Of a stretch of DNA of 64,000 nucleotides, positions 44,699 to 57,053 are shown piece after piece. The position numbers and the translations under genes were made by a program. Positions within the stretch are counted from its first letter, which is position 1. Each line of letters starts with the position of its first letter. The stretch lies in the NCBI RefSeq assembly GCF_000313135.1, contig NW_004457702.1, positions 674,001 through 738,000 on the forward strand. Reading direction: 5' to 3'. Source of the stretch: Acanthamoeba castellanii str. Neff. Lineage: Eukaryota; Discosea; Longamoebia; Acanthamoebidae. The notes below the pieces were generated by a model, which did no database searches, was not told the DNA's origin, and saw only the letters and a program-made list of their open reading frames with translations.

Positions 44699-46598
44699 TT
44701 ACACGCTCGCGATCTCGAGGTTTTGTCGGCCCCAGAACCAGGCCTCCTCTCCGACGATGGGCGCCGAGGTGGGCATGATCACCACCGCGCCCTCTTCGAA
44801 CGGACACCTGATCTCGCCCACCTCGTCGTCCATCGCCAACAACTGTTTCAGGTGGGGGAGAGGTGTGTTGGTTCTTGTTCACCTCATTATGAGGAGGATG
44901 TGATTTGGTGGCTCCAAAGAGGGGGGATGATACCTCGTTGTAGGCTACGTGCTCGAAGGCCTGCACGCGCCGGGCGTACCTGAAGCCCTTCCGCACGCGC
45001 ACTTGGTTGGTGCTCACGTAGCGGCTACGCGAGCAATGGAAGTGTAACAACGTTGTTTGGTGAGTCGCACACGCAAAGTGGTGATGGGCAGTGAGCGAAT
45101 AGGAGCGTACCGCTTCTCGCCAAATAGGCGGTGGCCCACAATAAAGCTCATGATCACCCGCTTGGCGGATTCGATGGCCTCTCGTGTGCCCTCCTGCCCG
45201 CACTCAACGCACACGCACGTCTGCAGACAGACCACCAATTAGGCACCAATGAACAAGGCCTTTACTAGCGAACCAGACCTTTTAAGGGGGGGGTAGATAA
45301 GAACCTTGTTGTGCTGCAAGGCCCAATCGCAAGAGGTTCCGCCCTCCACAGTGTGGTGAGCCAGCTTGCTGATCACCAAACCTGACAGCACCTCATTCGT
45401 GTCAGTCGCACAGGAAAGAGTGAACAAGATCATTACAATGAGTATCTGCTGGCTGTACCGATGTCGAGTCTCTCGGCGAGCTCTTCGCTCTGCGGATTGC
45501 CGGTTGGCAGGGCGTAGGCGGTGCAGGGCGAGGAGGTGGAGTGGACGTCAAGCCACTGGTCGCTGCTGAGCCCCATGCGCGCCACCAGCCGCGCTCGGCG
45601 GACCTCGTAGAGTTGTTCCTCTCTCGCAAACCACGTCTGATGCAGCCACCACCGATCAGCAATTCAGGGTAAAGAAACAGGTGAACGTCAATACGTACGG
45701 GATGGATGATGCGGTTGAGGTTCTTCTCCATGAAGCGCTTGTTCTCGGCCACAGCGCGAGGATTCCCGACCATCACGGTCAACTGGAGGAGCGCCAACAG
45801 TTCGAGATCAGTGTTGCAGGCGCGCGAAAGGAGTGAACCGAGAACCAAAGCTGAACGCGTTGTACCTTGGTGTACACGCCGCGCTGGTTGAGGAGCGCGG
45901 GAATGGCGCCCTCCTTGATCAGCTCATTCATCGCCACCAGACCTGAGAACGGGCATGAGAGAACCATAACAATGCAACACGACTACGCCAAAGAACGAAC
46001 ACATATGGGGGGCGAGGGAGAACCTGTCTTCTCGTTGCCGTGCATGCAGACGGTGATGAGGAGGTGGAGCGGACGTCGTTTGGGGGCGGAGGTGGTGGGT
46101 TGGGTGTTCTGCCCCTTTTCGATCTCTATCTCGTCGTTGGCGTACTCTTGGTCAAGTCCGCAGGTGAAGCAAGCGTCGGTCGGGCATTCGCAGGCCTGCA
46201 GTGTGGTCGTGCGCTCTTCCTCCTCCTCGTCCCTGGCCTGGATGGTACATCCGCAGCCTCGTTGCGTGGCTGCCGGGTCAGAGTAGAAAACGAGTAGCGG
46301 CACCTCGGGTGAAAGCAATCCCTTCATCTGTCTTAGACCTATAGAAGAGACTACAGGCGACACAATGTACGTCAGCAATCCTACTGTCCTCCTCCTCTTT
46401 CTTACTTTGCATCGATGCATCATCCACAAATCTGGAGGAACACCGGTGCCCGACGTACTTCTTGTAAATGGAGTACGGCTCGGCTTGTGGTTGTTCGTAG
46501 CTCGGTAGGTATACAGTGTTGAAAAAGGCGAGTCGTGTGGTGCTCTTGTCGAGGAAGCGATGAGCAAATGGATGGTCTGGTCCCTCCCCGTCCTCCAT
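44699..46598 (-). CDS. AstE/AspA-family zinc hydrolase (succinylglutamate desuccinylase/aspartoacylase type)
   Basis: Predicted zinc-dependent amidohydrolase or carboxypeptidase of the M14-like AstE/AspA family. The start MEDGEGPDHPFAHRFLDKS is at 46598. The zinc motif is HLLITVCMHGNEKTG (His-x2-Glu), followed across an intron by LVAMNELIKEGAIPALL. Then VQLTVMVGNPRAVAENKRFM and EKNLNRIIHP give the substrate-binding Asn-Arg pair, and DQWLDVHSTSSPCTAYALP gives the third zinc His. The C-terminal beta domain includes RVQAFEHVAYNE and DDEVGEIRCPFEEGAVVIMP, ending NLEIASV. An insert after the first strand is Cys-rich (ACECPTDACFTCG) and highly acidic, not usual for the family. About ten exons. The substrate is undetermined. 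Confidence 0.85.
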
Positions 46599-46902
46599 CG
46601 GAGGTAGAATGCAATCCGCAAATTCCTCAACTTGGCCAGAAAAATGGCTGATACGCGCAAAAATTCGAAACAGTTGAGCTCAGGCCGCGGAACGCTCTAT
46701 TGGCAAAGGCAAAGCGGGCACCACAACCTTCATCATCTTCAACGTCGCACAGAAGATGACACAACCTCTCTTTTGATCGATAGATATTTGCGCAGGTGAG
46801 AGAAAAGGAAGTAAGTGCTTTATACAGCCTTATGGAGAAAGGACGGAAGGTTGGAGAGAGACGGCTAACTCGACGACGACCAAGAGAGAACACAAGACTT
46901 GC
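46599..46902. other. Intergenic region between AstE/AspA-type gene and PSMA7
   Basis: About 300 bases holding the promoter of the hydrolase gene and the 3' end of PSMA7, both on the minus strand. No additional feature recognised. Confidence 0.45.
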
Positions 46903-48289
<1,387 letters not shown>

Positions 48290-51200
48290 ATGCTGCTCCG
48301 ACGCACGGCACATGGCTCTCATGTGAAAGCCGCCACCTCGCTTTCGCTTCGCCATGCAGCCTCTTCTTTCTCCCTTGCACATCACGCTATGCCATGCTGG
48401 CGGCGAGGCTGGTCCTCGGCCGCGGCGGGCCTACGATCGTCGGCCTACGATGTCATCGTAGTCGGTGGTGGGCATGCGGGCTGCGAGGCCTGTGCCGCCT
48501 CGGCAAGGGTGGGCGCCAGAACGCTCCTCATCACGCACAAAATCGACAGCATCGGCGTCATGTCGTGCAACCCATCGATAGGCGGCATAGGCAAGGGCCA
48601 GTTGGTCCGCGAGATTGACGCCCTGGACGGCCTGATGGGCAAGACCATCGACGTCGCCGGCATCCAGTTTCGCATTCTCAATCGTTCTCGCGGCCCTGCC
48701 GTGCACGGCCCGCGAGCCCAGGCCGACCGCGAGCTCTACCGCAAGGCCATGCGCCACACGCTCGAGTCGACGCCCGGCCTCGACATCGCCGAGGCCTCCG
48801 TGGAGGACCTGCTCCTCTCGCCCGACGGCGCCACCGTCGAAGGCGTCCTCCTCGGCTCCGGCGAGCAGGTGCGCGCGCCCAAGGTCGTCATCACCACCGG
48901 CACCTTCCTGGGCGGCCTCATCCACCTGGGTACTCCACTCACTACGCAGATCGATCTTTCGCTTTGGGCACCTCATCGCCGTCTTTGAGGCCTTGCCAGC
49001 TGCCGTCTGACTGTGGGTGTTTTTTTCTTCAACCGTCGACTCAGGGCAGAAGCAGTTCACGGCGGGCCGGTTCGGCGACGCGGCGTCGGTGGGCCTCGCC
49101 AAGACGCTCCGCGATGCCGGCTTCCCCGTCGCCAGGCACGCACGCAGAAAGAGAGAGAGAGAGAGAGATGAACGTTGTGCTCATCGCCACACTCGGCTCT
49201 TGACCGAATGAATGGACGTGCAGGCTGAAGACGGGCACGCCGCCGCGGTTGCTGGGTACGACGATCGACTACTCGAAGCTGGAGGTGCAGGAAGGCGACA
49301 AGCCGCCCGTGCCCTTCTCCTTCCTCCACGACAAGGTCGCGCTTGAGGACCAGCAAAGAGTAAGCTCAGCCCATCATCCCATGCAAGCACCACGCAACCG
49401 AATTCACACACGTCCTCTCGTGTGTGTCGTGTGTGTTGCAGGTGTGCCACATGACCTACACCACCGAGCGAACGCATAAGATCATTCGCGACAACATCCA
49501 CCTCTGCCCCACCTTCGAATCAGGTACGATCGTGTGTGTGCGTGTGTGTGTGTCGTATGTGTCGTGTGTGTGTTGCAAGTCCAACTCTTCCGCCTTTTCA
49601 GGACAGGGAAAGGGTCTGGGTCCGCGCTACTGTCCCTCCATCGAAGTCAAGGTCGAGCGGTTTGCCGACAAAGACCGGCATCAGGTCTTTCTCGAGCCCG
49701 AAGGTACACTCCCGCCACGCTGCCACCCACGTGCGAAACGACGCTAAAAGCCATCACGAACGGAACGAACACAATCACCGCCCCCCTGATGCAGGGCTCG
49801 ATACGGACGTCGTTTACCCGAACGGCATCTCCATCTCCCTGCCCGAGGACATTCAGCTCGACGTACGTCGTCCGCACACGCGCACACACGCACGCGCACA
49901 CGCGCACACGCGCACACAAGAGTGGCATGTGTTTTGCTTGTGTTGACTTGCGGTGGTGCGGCGATGCGTGTGTAGATGGTGCGTAGCATTCCGGGCCTGG
50001 AGAAGGTGCACATGATTCGGCCGGGCTATGCCGTCGAGTACGACTACGTCGACCCGCGGGAGCTGCGACCAACGCTGGAGACGAGGCGCATAGGCGGCTT
50101 GTACTTTGCCGGACAGATCAACGGCACCACCGGGTACTGCTTCCATTCCACCTCATATTTGTTCGATCTTTCTTCCATATATTCATGATATATTAATATA
50201 TCTAAATGATATGTGGACATACAATGTCTTGTAATATATGTACATATGTATTTATTTATTTACAGCTATGAGGAAGCGGCGGCGCAGGGTATTATGGCGG
50301 GCATCAACGCTGCGCTGGCGGTCAAGGGCGCGGACCCATTTATTCTCGACCGCGCCGACGCCTACATCGGCGTACTCATCGACGACCTCGTCACCGTAGG
50401 CACCAAGGTACTCCTCCACGCCCTCCATTCACTGTGTCGTGTCGTTGGTCGTGTCGTTGGTTGTGTCGTGTCGTGTGTGTGTCGTGTTGCGTCGCGTCGT
50501 GTGTAGCGATTGATGATGTGTGGTGATGCGGCGGCAGGAGCCCTATCGAATGTTCACGTCGCGGGCGGAGTACAGGCTGTCGCTGCGAGTCGACAACGCC
50601 GACTTCCGATTGACGGAGCGCGCGCAGGGCGTGGGCGCCGTATCGCAGCACCGCTTCGCGCGGTACGAGGCGCGCAAGCAGGAGGTGGACACGCTCAAGT
50701 CGGCCCTCCGGGACCACACCGAGGCCGCCCAGGAGTGGGCCCGACGCGGCCTGCCCGCCCCGCGCGACGGCCGCAAACGGAGCGCGTGGGACATGATCGC
50801 CCACTACAAGGTCACCCTCGCACAGCTCGCTCAGGTAGTTCTCCGCGCTATCAACAATTCGCGCCTTTTAGTTTGTTGTGGTTGTTGGTTGGTGGTGGTT
50901 GTTGCATTAATGTTGATCTCTTCTCGTGCGGCCACACACGTGCAGCTCTGGCCGGAGCGCTATGTGTCGGTTGGCGAAACAACGGCGTGGCACCTGGAGG
51001 TCGAGGCTCAGTACAGGTGTGTGTTCCACAGCTTCACTCAAAACGACCGCACACACGCACACACGCACACGCACGCACGCACACACGCACACACGCTGGA
51101 TGACTGATCGCGCAACCGTTTTCGCGGCACGCTGCGCGCAGTGCGTACTTGAAGCAGCAGGAGGCGGAGATTGCGGCGTTCAAGAAGGAGGAGAGCCTCG

Positions 51201-51510
51201 TCCTTCCGGCGGACCTCGACTACTCCGAGATGGCTTCGCTCTCCATCGAGGAACGACAGAAGCTCGCCGCCGCCCGGCCCACCACTCTCGGTAAACCTTT
51301 ACCATCACCACCAAATTTCTTCATGTGTGTGGTGTCGTGTCGTGTGGCGTGTGTCGTGTGTCGTGTCGCGTGTTCTCAATATTTCTCCACTGCCAACAAA
51401 CAGGAGCGGCGTCGCGCATACCAGGGATGACCCCCAACGCGCTGCTCTTCCTCACCCGCTACGCCAAACGCTCGGCGCTGCTCTCCCCAGCGTCGCACCA
51501 GCTTCCCTGA
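48290..51510 (+). CDS. MTO1: Mitochondrial tRNA 5-(carboxymethyl/taurinomethyl)aminomethyluridine synthase subunit MTO1 (MnmG/GidA)
   Basis: FAD enzyme that, with GTPBP3/MnmE, modifies U34 of mitochondrial tRNAs. The start [20 protein letters not shown] is a basic, Ser/Ala-rich import presequence of about 50 residues. Next is [20 protein letters not shown], the FAD-binding GxGxxG. It continues with [40 protein letters not shown], then [11 protein letters not shown], the MnmG signature [17 protein letters not shown], and [20 protein letters not shown] (second signature). It also has [20 protein letters not shown] and the C-terminal helical part with [12 protein letters not shown]. The length of about 680 residues is normal. 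About eleven exons; introns carry CGTGTG and CACACG repeats. The ATG at 48290 was chosen because the extension upstream starts with TTG. Confidence 0.95.
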
Positions 51511-51567
51511 TCCCTCTTCTACAATATTCTCATTTAAACACACACACACACTTCTCTTCATGTGTCT

Positions 51568-54425
51568 TTATGGGTGGTCATCATCCCCACCAACTCCAAG
51601 GGGCACCAGCTCGAAGGCGCCTTTGCCCTGCTGGTGGGCTTTTCGTCGCGATGCACGATGACCTTCATCTTCATCATCTCCTTCGTCCACCATCTTCATC
51701 ATCTGCGCCACTTCGTCGTCGTCGTCGTCGTCGTCGTTGATTGCTGCGGTGGCGCCGGCGGCGTGTGCGGTGACGGTGATGCCCATGCAGCGCGGGAGGA
51801 AGAGGGCGAGCAGGGCGTAGACGGCCAGCAGCACGAGGTTGCCCGCCAGGATGGTCCACATGAGCAGCGACGACGCGATCTTGTTGAAGATGAACCCGGC
51901 GCCCATCGGCACCAGCATCGCGCCCAGGCTCGACCCCACTGTGCGTTGCGTGCAAAGTGAGTGCCACCTCGCACGTCGTGTGTCGTGTGTGTGTGTGTCG
52001 TGCGTGTGTCGTGCGTGTCGTGTGTGACGTGTGCGGTGGAGCGTACCGACGAGGAGACTGGAGGCGCGGCTGGTGATGGCGACGCCCAGCTGATATGGGA
52101 AACTGAACACCAGCGCGTAGATCGAGGCCATGAAGACGCCGTACAGCAGCGTGACCACCCACAGGGACTTGTACACGCGACACGCGTAACCACACGACAC
52201 ACGACACAATCAGTTTTGGGTTGCGATTGAGGCTGGACGGGGAGGCGGGGGAGACGCGGTACGAAGTTGTTCTTGAAGGGCACGACGACGATGGCCAGGA
52301 TGATGGCCAGGGTCGATCCGATGTGGTCCGTCAGCAGCATCGACCGCGAACTGAACCGCGTCGCCAGCGGCACTGCAGGCGTGTGTCGTGTGGTGAGTGT
52401 CGTGTGTCGTGTGTGTGTCGTGTGTCGTGTGTGTGTCGTGTGCTTGATTGCGAGTAAACGGGCAAGGGTTGGTTACCTGCGAGGAGTCGTCCGATGGTGA
52501 TGGCGAGCCAGAAGGCCGAGGAGAGGTAGTCGGCTTCGGTCTCGCCCATGTGGAACTCGTTCACGGCGTACGTGAAGATCCACCCGCCGTACGCGATCTC
52601 GATACCCACGTACTGCACGCACCGCACGCAACGCACACACGCACAATTAGGATTCGTTCACAACACCAACACGTGTGTGTGTGTGTGCGCGCGCGCGCGC
52701 GCGTGTTGGTGGCAACCACACACCACACACACACGACACACACACGACACACACACACACACGAGAGAGGGAGAGGACGTACGGTGAAGAGGGAGAACGC
52801 GGTGAGGAAGATGATGAGGTAGCCCAGCCACTTGGGCGCGTCCTGGCTTCCATCTGGCCGCACGACACGCACACACGGCACACACGACACACGGCACACG
52901 GCACACACGTGAGTCGGGCAGGCAGGACTACGAGTGGAGAGGCTGTGTGGCGCAAAGACGCACTGTTGCGGGTGGCGTCGCTGTCGGGCGCCGGGGCGGC
53001 GGCGATCGGGGCGGGGCTGGGCACCGCGAGCGCGAAGAAGGAGGGCAGCATCACCAGAAAGCCCAGCACCCAGTAGCACCTAATGATGATGTCCACCTCA
53101 CCGCCACGGCCCAACCAAATGAACGTTATCGAGTCAGCTCAGCGCCACCGCACCACCATCACTACGGTGTCATCGTGTGTGTGCGTGTGTGCGTGCGCCG
53201 TGTCGTGTGTGTGTGTGCGTGTGTGTGTGGTGCTCACCAGAGGAGCTGCGCGTCCGACGGGGCCACGAGCAGCACCAGCGCAATAATGGCCGGGGCCGAC
53301 GTCGACCCTACCACCACACACACGACACACGCACACGACGCACGCGCACGACACACGACACACACACGCAACACGGTCAGAGAAGAAGAGAGAAGAAGAG
53401 AGAAGAGAGGGGGGGTTGACAGCAGCGGTGCGGTACCGACGCCGTAGGAGAAGTGGAGGAACTGCATGTAGGGGGCGACCTGGCGCTGCCAGACCTGGAA
53501 CATGAGGGTGTTGGCGCCGACGTCGTTGAAGGAGGCGAAGAAGGCGTTGACGGCCTGCAGCGCGAGCAGGAGCCAGAGCGAACGGGCGAACGGGAAGACG
53601 AAGAGGAAGGCGGCCATCGTCATCGTCGACCCGAACAGCACCGCGTGCGACCGCTTGCCCGTCGACTCGTACAGCCGGCCCGCACACAGCGACCCCAAAA
53701 TCCAGCCCAACTGTGCGTGTCGTGTGCCGTGTGTGCGTCGCGCGGCGTGTGCGATGGTGTGTGTGTCGTGTCGTGTCGTGTCGTGTCGTGTCGTGTCGTG
53801 TCGTGTCGTGTCGTGTCGTGTCGTGTCGTGTGTGGTGACGTACGCCGCGGAGGGTGAAGATGAGGCCCATGTCGTCGACGGTGGAGGAGGTGTTGGCGGC
53901 GAGTAGGAGGAGGGTGGGGCCGATGCAGCCGCCGGCCATGCCCTGGGCGACGTAGGTCCCGCAGTAGACCATCGTCTGGCGGTACTTGAGCCGCTTCTCC
54001 TCCCGTGCGCTCCTCTCTTTGATCTCCTCGCCGATCGCATCGAGCCCGTCATCGCTGAGTTTTGTTGGCATAATGTCGTCATCATCATGCAATGTTGTCT
54101 TCATCTTGTTTTTGTTGTGTTGTGCACCGCCACTGACGTGCAGGAGGGATGAGGATGGTCGATGGTCGTCGTAGTCGTCATTGCACTCTTTGTAATCGCG
54201 ATTTTCCGTGTCATCGAATGGAGCGGGGTGATTTTCCTCCAGCTCCCAATCGTGGCTCGCCTCCTTCGATTCGTCGCGTTGCAGGAAGGGGTCGTGAAAA
54301 TCATCCACCATGCCCTCGCCATGGACCGCAATCGCTGCCGATATCAGATCATGATGTTCATCATCGTCCTCGTCATCCACAAACGCAGCAAAGTTGAACT
54401 TGGACTGGGCACCCACATCATCCAT
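51568..54425 (-). CDS. Major facilitator superfamily transporter, MFSD4/NaGLT1-like
   Basis: Predicted polytopic membrane transporter for a sugar or other small solute. The start MDDVGAQSKFNFAAFVDDED is at 54425, followed by an unusually long acidic cytosolic head of about 140 residues. Membrane part: MVYCGTYVAQGMAGGCIGPT, LLLLAANTSSTVDDMGLIFT, LGWILGSLCAGRLYESTGKR (the loop 2-3 region of the family), SLWLLLALQAVNAFF, FNDVGANTLMFQVWQ, PYMQFLHFSYGVG, then helices CYWVLGFLVMLPSFFAL, YVGIEIAYGGWIFTYAVNEF, SSAFWLAITIGRLLA, SLWVVTLLYGVFMASIYALV and SLGAMLVPMGAGFIF. The paired YMQFLHFSYG and NTSSTV motifs are those of NaGLT1/MFSD4-type carriers. The tail has an Asp run. About nine exons; one intron holds a TCGTG pentamer array. 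The substrate is not deducible. Confidence 0.85.
53757..53831. repeat. Pentamer array (TCGTG)n in an MFS intron
   Basis: About 14 tandem copies of a 5-base unit inside the intron that follows the first membrane exon of the MFS gene. It is the same TCGTG core that is dispersed through many other introns. Confidence 0.9.
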
Positions 54426-54858
54426 CCCTCTGCCAACAGACTGTCGATTCTGCTGCTCTGTGGTTGAAGTTGGTTAACCCGAAGCAGCATGATGCTGACG
54501 TCACCCCTCATGTGCTGGCCCTTCAACTGGTCTCATGATCCTCCCCTCTTGTTGTTCTCTCTCTTGTAATCAAAGAAGAAGTTCCCAAATCCCTCTCTTC
54601 TACCTTCTTCTTCTTCAACTACTTGTGTTCCACCTTCATCCCCAGCACCATCATCGTCATGTGGCTTGCTGCTGCTGTTGTTGTGTTCGTCGTCTTCTTC
54701 TTGATGTTGTGCTTCTTCTTCATCTCTTCCAGGATCTCTTCCTCTCTCTTTCTTTATCTCTTCCGTCGTACGAACCGCTCTCGGTGCCCCTCAGCCCTCG
54801 TCGTGTTGGTGGTGATGTGGTTGGTGGTGGTGGTGGTGGCGATGGTGGCGGTCGTCCC
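54426..54858. other. Intergenic region between MFS transporter and syntaxin
   Basis: Holds the 5' flank of the MFS gene and the 3' end of the syntaxin gene, both minus. The sequence is strongly pyrimidine-rich on the plus strand (TTCTTC and CTCTCT runs at 54540-54780). Open plus-strand frames here reflect this low complexity and are not supported as genes. Confidence 0.45.
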
Positions 54859-56644
54859 TCAACCGCTGCTGACGAGGGGCGGGATGACACCCGACACGAC
54901 GGCGATCACCACCACGATCAGGAGGATGATCAGAATCACCGTGATGACGATGCACACTTTTTTCTGTTGGCGTGTGTCGTGTGTCGTGTGTCGTCGAGTT
55001 AGCACACGCATCACACACAGCCAACATATGCATATGTATATGTTGAGCGAATATAGCGGAATGTGAACAACGTACCTTTCTCGTGTTGGTGACGATCTTG
55101 GCGGTCTCCTGGAGGGTCACCACAGCCTTCTCGGTGAAGGCCTTGGAGTTCATCACCGAGAACTCGATCTGATCGATCAGGTCGCCTTGCGTCTCGACGA
55201 GAATCGCCATGTCCATGAACAACTGCAAACCACCACGCACGTGGCTCAGTTAGCATCATATGTGCGTGTGCGGTGGTGCGCGTGTGCGGTGGTGTGTGCG
55301 TGCGGTGGGTACCTGGTTGAGTTCGGTGATGGACTTTTCGAGGGCGAGCAGATCGTTGTGCTTCTCCTTGAGGTAGTCGAGCGTCTGCTTGGCCTTGGCG
55401 TGCTTCCGGTCCTCCATGATGTGCTTCTGGAATATGGCCTCCTCGCCCGACTCCAGCACCTCATCAATGTCCTCCGGCGACGCGTCCGGCGCCACTGCAC
55501 ACACGACACACACACGACGCACACACACGACACGACACACGACGCACACACAAAAACATTATTCCTGCCCTGTGTGTATGTGGTATGTTGATGGCGGTGT
55601 GCGTACCGATCTGGACCTCCTTGTAGGCCTTGTCGCGGAACTTCTTGTCGTACTTGGTGAGCATGGCCTGGTACTCCTGCATGAGATCCAGGAACTTTCG
55701 CACCAGCGTGCCGTGCATGTTGCTTCGAATCTGTTGAGGTTCGGCGCGTCAGCCACCAACGCCATCACGACACAAACGACACACACACGACACACACACG
55801 ACACACACACTGCCACCACACACACGCACACACACAGACGCACGCACACACACACAGACGCACGCACGCACACACAGACACACACGACGACACACTGCCA
55901 CCACACGCGGGTGTGGTCTACCTTGACGAGCGAGGGGTCGTTGTCGTGCGACTTCTCAAAGTCGTCGTTCTCCTTTCGCATCTTCTTCATCTTTATGCGC
56001 ATCTGCTGTGCTATCTTGTCCGTCGACGATCGCACTTCGCCCACCTCCTGCCGTAGCTCTACGTGCGTGTGCGGTAGTGCGTGCGTGTGTCATCGTGTGC
56101 GGTTAGCGCGTGTCGTGCGTCACAAAAGACAGGCTCACGACACCGCACACGACACGAGCTCGAGTGTGAGAGGTGTCGTACCTTGGGCGTCTTCTGTGGA
56201 GGTGGCGGTGAGGAGCTTGGAGTAGAGGCCCTTCATGGTGGCGATATTTTCGGTGATCTGGGCCATGGCCTCCTTGATCTCCTCCACCTGGCTGAAGAAG
56301 TCGTTCAGCTCGGCCGTCGATTCCTCATCGGCCGCGGGCTCGCCGCCGCTCTCGATGTCCGAATCGGATGATCGCATGTTTTTCATCTCGTACTGCGCGT
56401 GTAGAAAGAAAAAACATCATCATCAATCAAAGCCGTTTTTCTCCATCTCAAAAGAGAAGTAAAAAGGGGAAATAAATTGCTCACAGCCCACGAAGACGAA
56501 GTGGAAGAGAGTGCGAGAGGATGATGCGCAGCGTTGTGATGCGACATGCAACGAAAGATAATAGATAAAGAAAAAGAGGCAAATAAAATAAAATAAACAC
56601 TAAATCAAGCAGATTGCAGAGATGTCACTACGTACGTCACCCAT
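54859..56644 (-). CDS. Plasma-membrane-type syntaxin (Qa-SNARE)
   Basis: Target SNARE for exocytic fusion at the cell surface (Sso1/syntaxin-1 type). Exon 1 codes only MGD (56644-56636); splicing joins YEMKNMRSSDSDIESG. The Habc bundle: ELNDFFSQVEEIKEAMAQIT, ELRQEVGEVRSSTDKIAQQM, MHGTLVRKFLDLMQEYQAML, YDKKFRDKAYKEVQI. The linker DIDEVLESGEEAIFQKHIM, DYLKEKHNDLLALEKSITEL precedes the SNARE helix LFMDMAILVETQGDLIDQIE then FSVMNSKAFTEKAVVTLQET, with the conserved zero-layer Gln in LVETQGD. The C-terminal anchor is VCIVITVILIILLIVVVIAV ending PPLVSSG. About 300 residues, the normal size. Seven exons; the intron at about 55780-55900 is CACACA-rich. Confidence 0.92.
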
Positions 56645-57053
56645 GTTGATGGTTGTGCGAATGAAGCGAACAAGAAATTAGCAGGTGATCGATTCAGGTT
56701 TTGTTCAGAAAAATGTCGAAGAAGAATGCCCTCTTCCGAACGTAGATATCAATCAATCGCAGTGTCGCGCAGAGCAAATGCTTCCAAGCTCACAAGGCGG
56801 CGCGGGATGCGAAAAACGAGAGAGCGGGAAATCAAGAAGGTCCACGAGATCGGCGCGCCGAGTGGGTTGACGCAACAGAAATAACGTCCGCTTCGGACAT
56901 ACGGAGTGAAGATATCTCCGGAGTGCTTGTGAAATTTCCAGATCCATTACAAATCATACGACTTTTTATTCCCGATGAGACGACAGATGAACGACATGTT
57001 TATATAAACACACCATCTCGTAGTTCTACATTCTTCTCGCTGGAGGCTCTTGA
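56645..57053. other. Intergenic region between syntaxin and the first glycosyltransferase
   Basis: About 410 bases holding the syntaxin promoter and the 3' end of the first glycosyltransferase gene. An ORF at 56753-56947 (-) is not recognisable. No strong motif seen. Confidence 0.4.

Noticed and set aside
54535..55066. Plus-strand Ser/Leu/Val-rich ORFs opposite syntaxin
   Set aside because: Antisense shadows of the syntaxin membrane anchor and of a pyrimidine-rich intergenic stretch.
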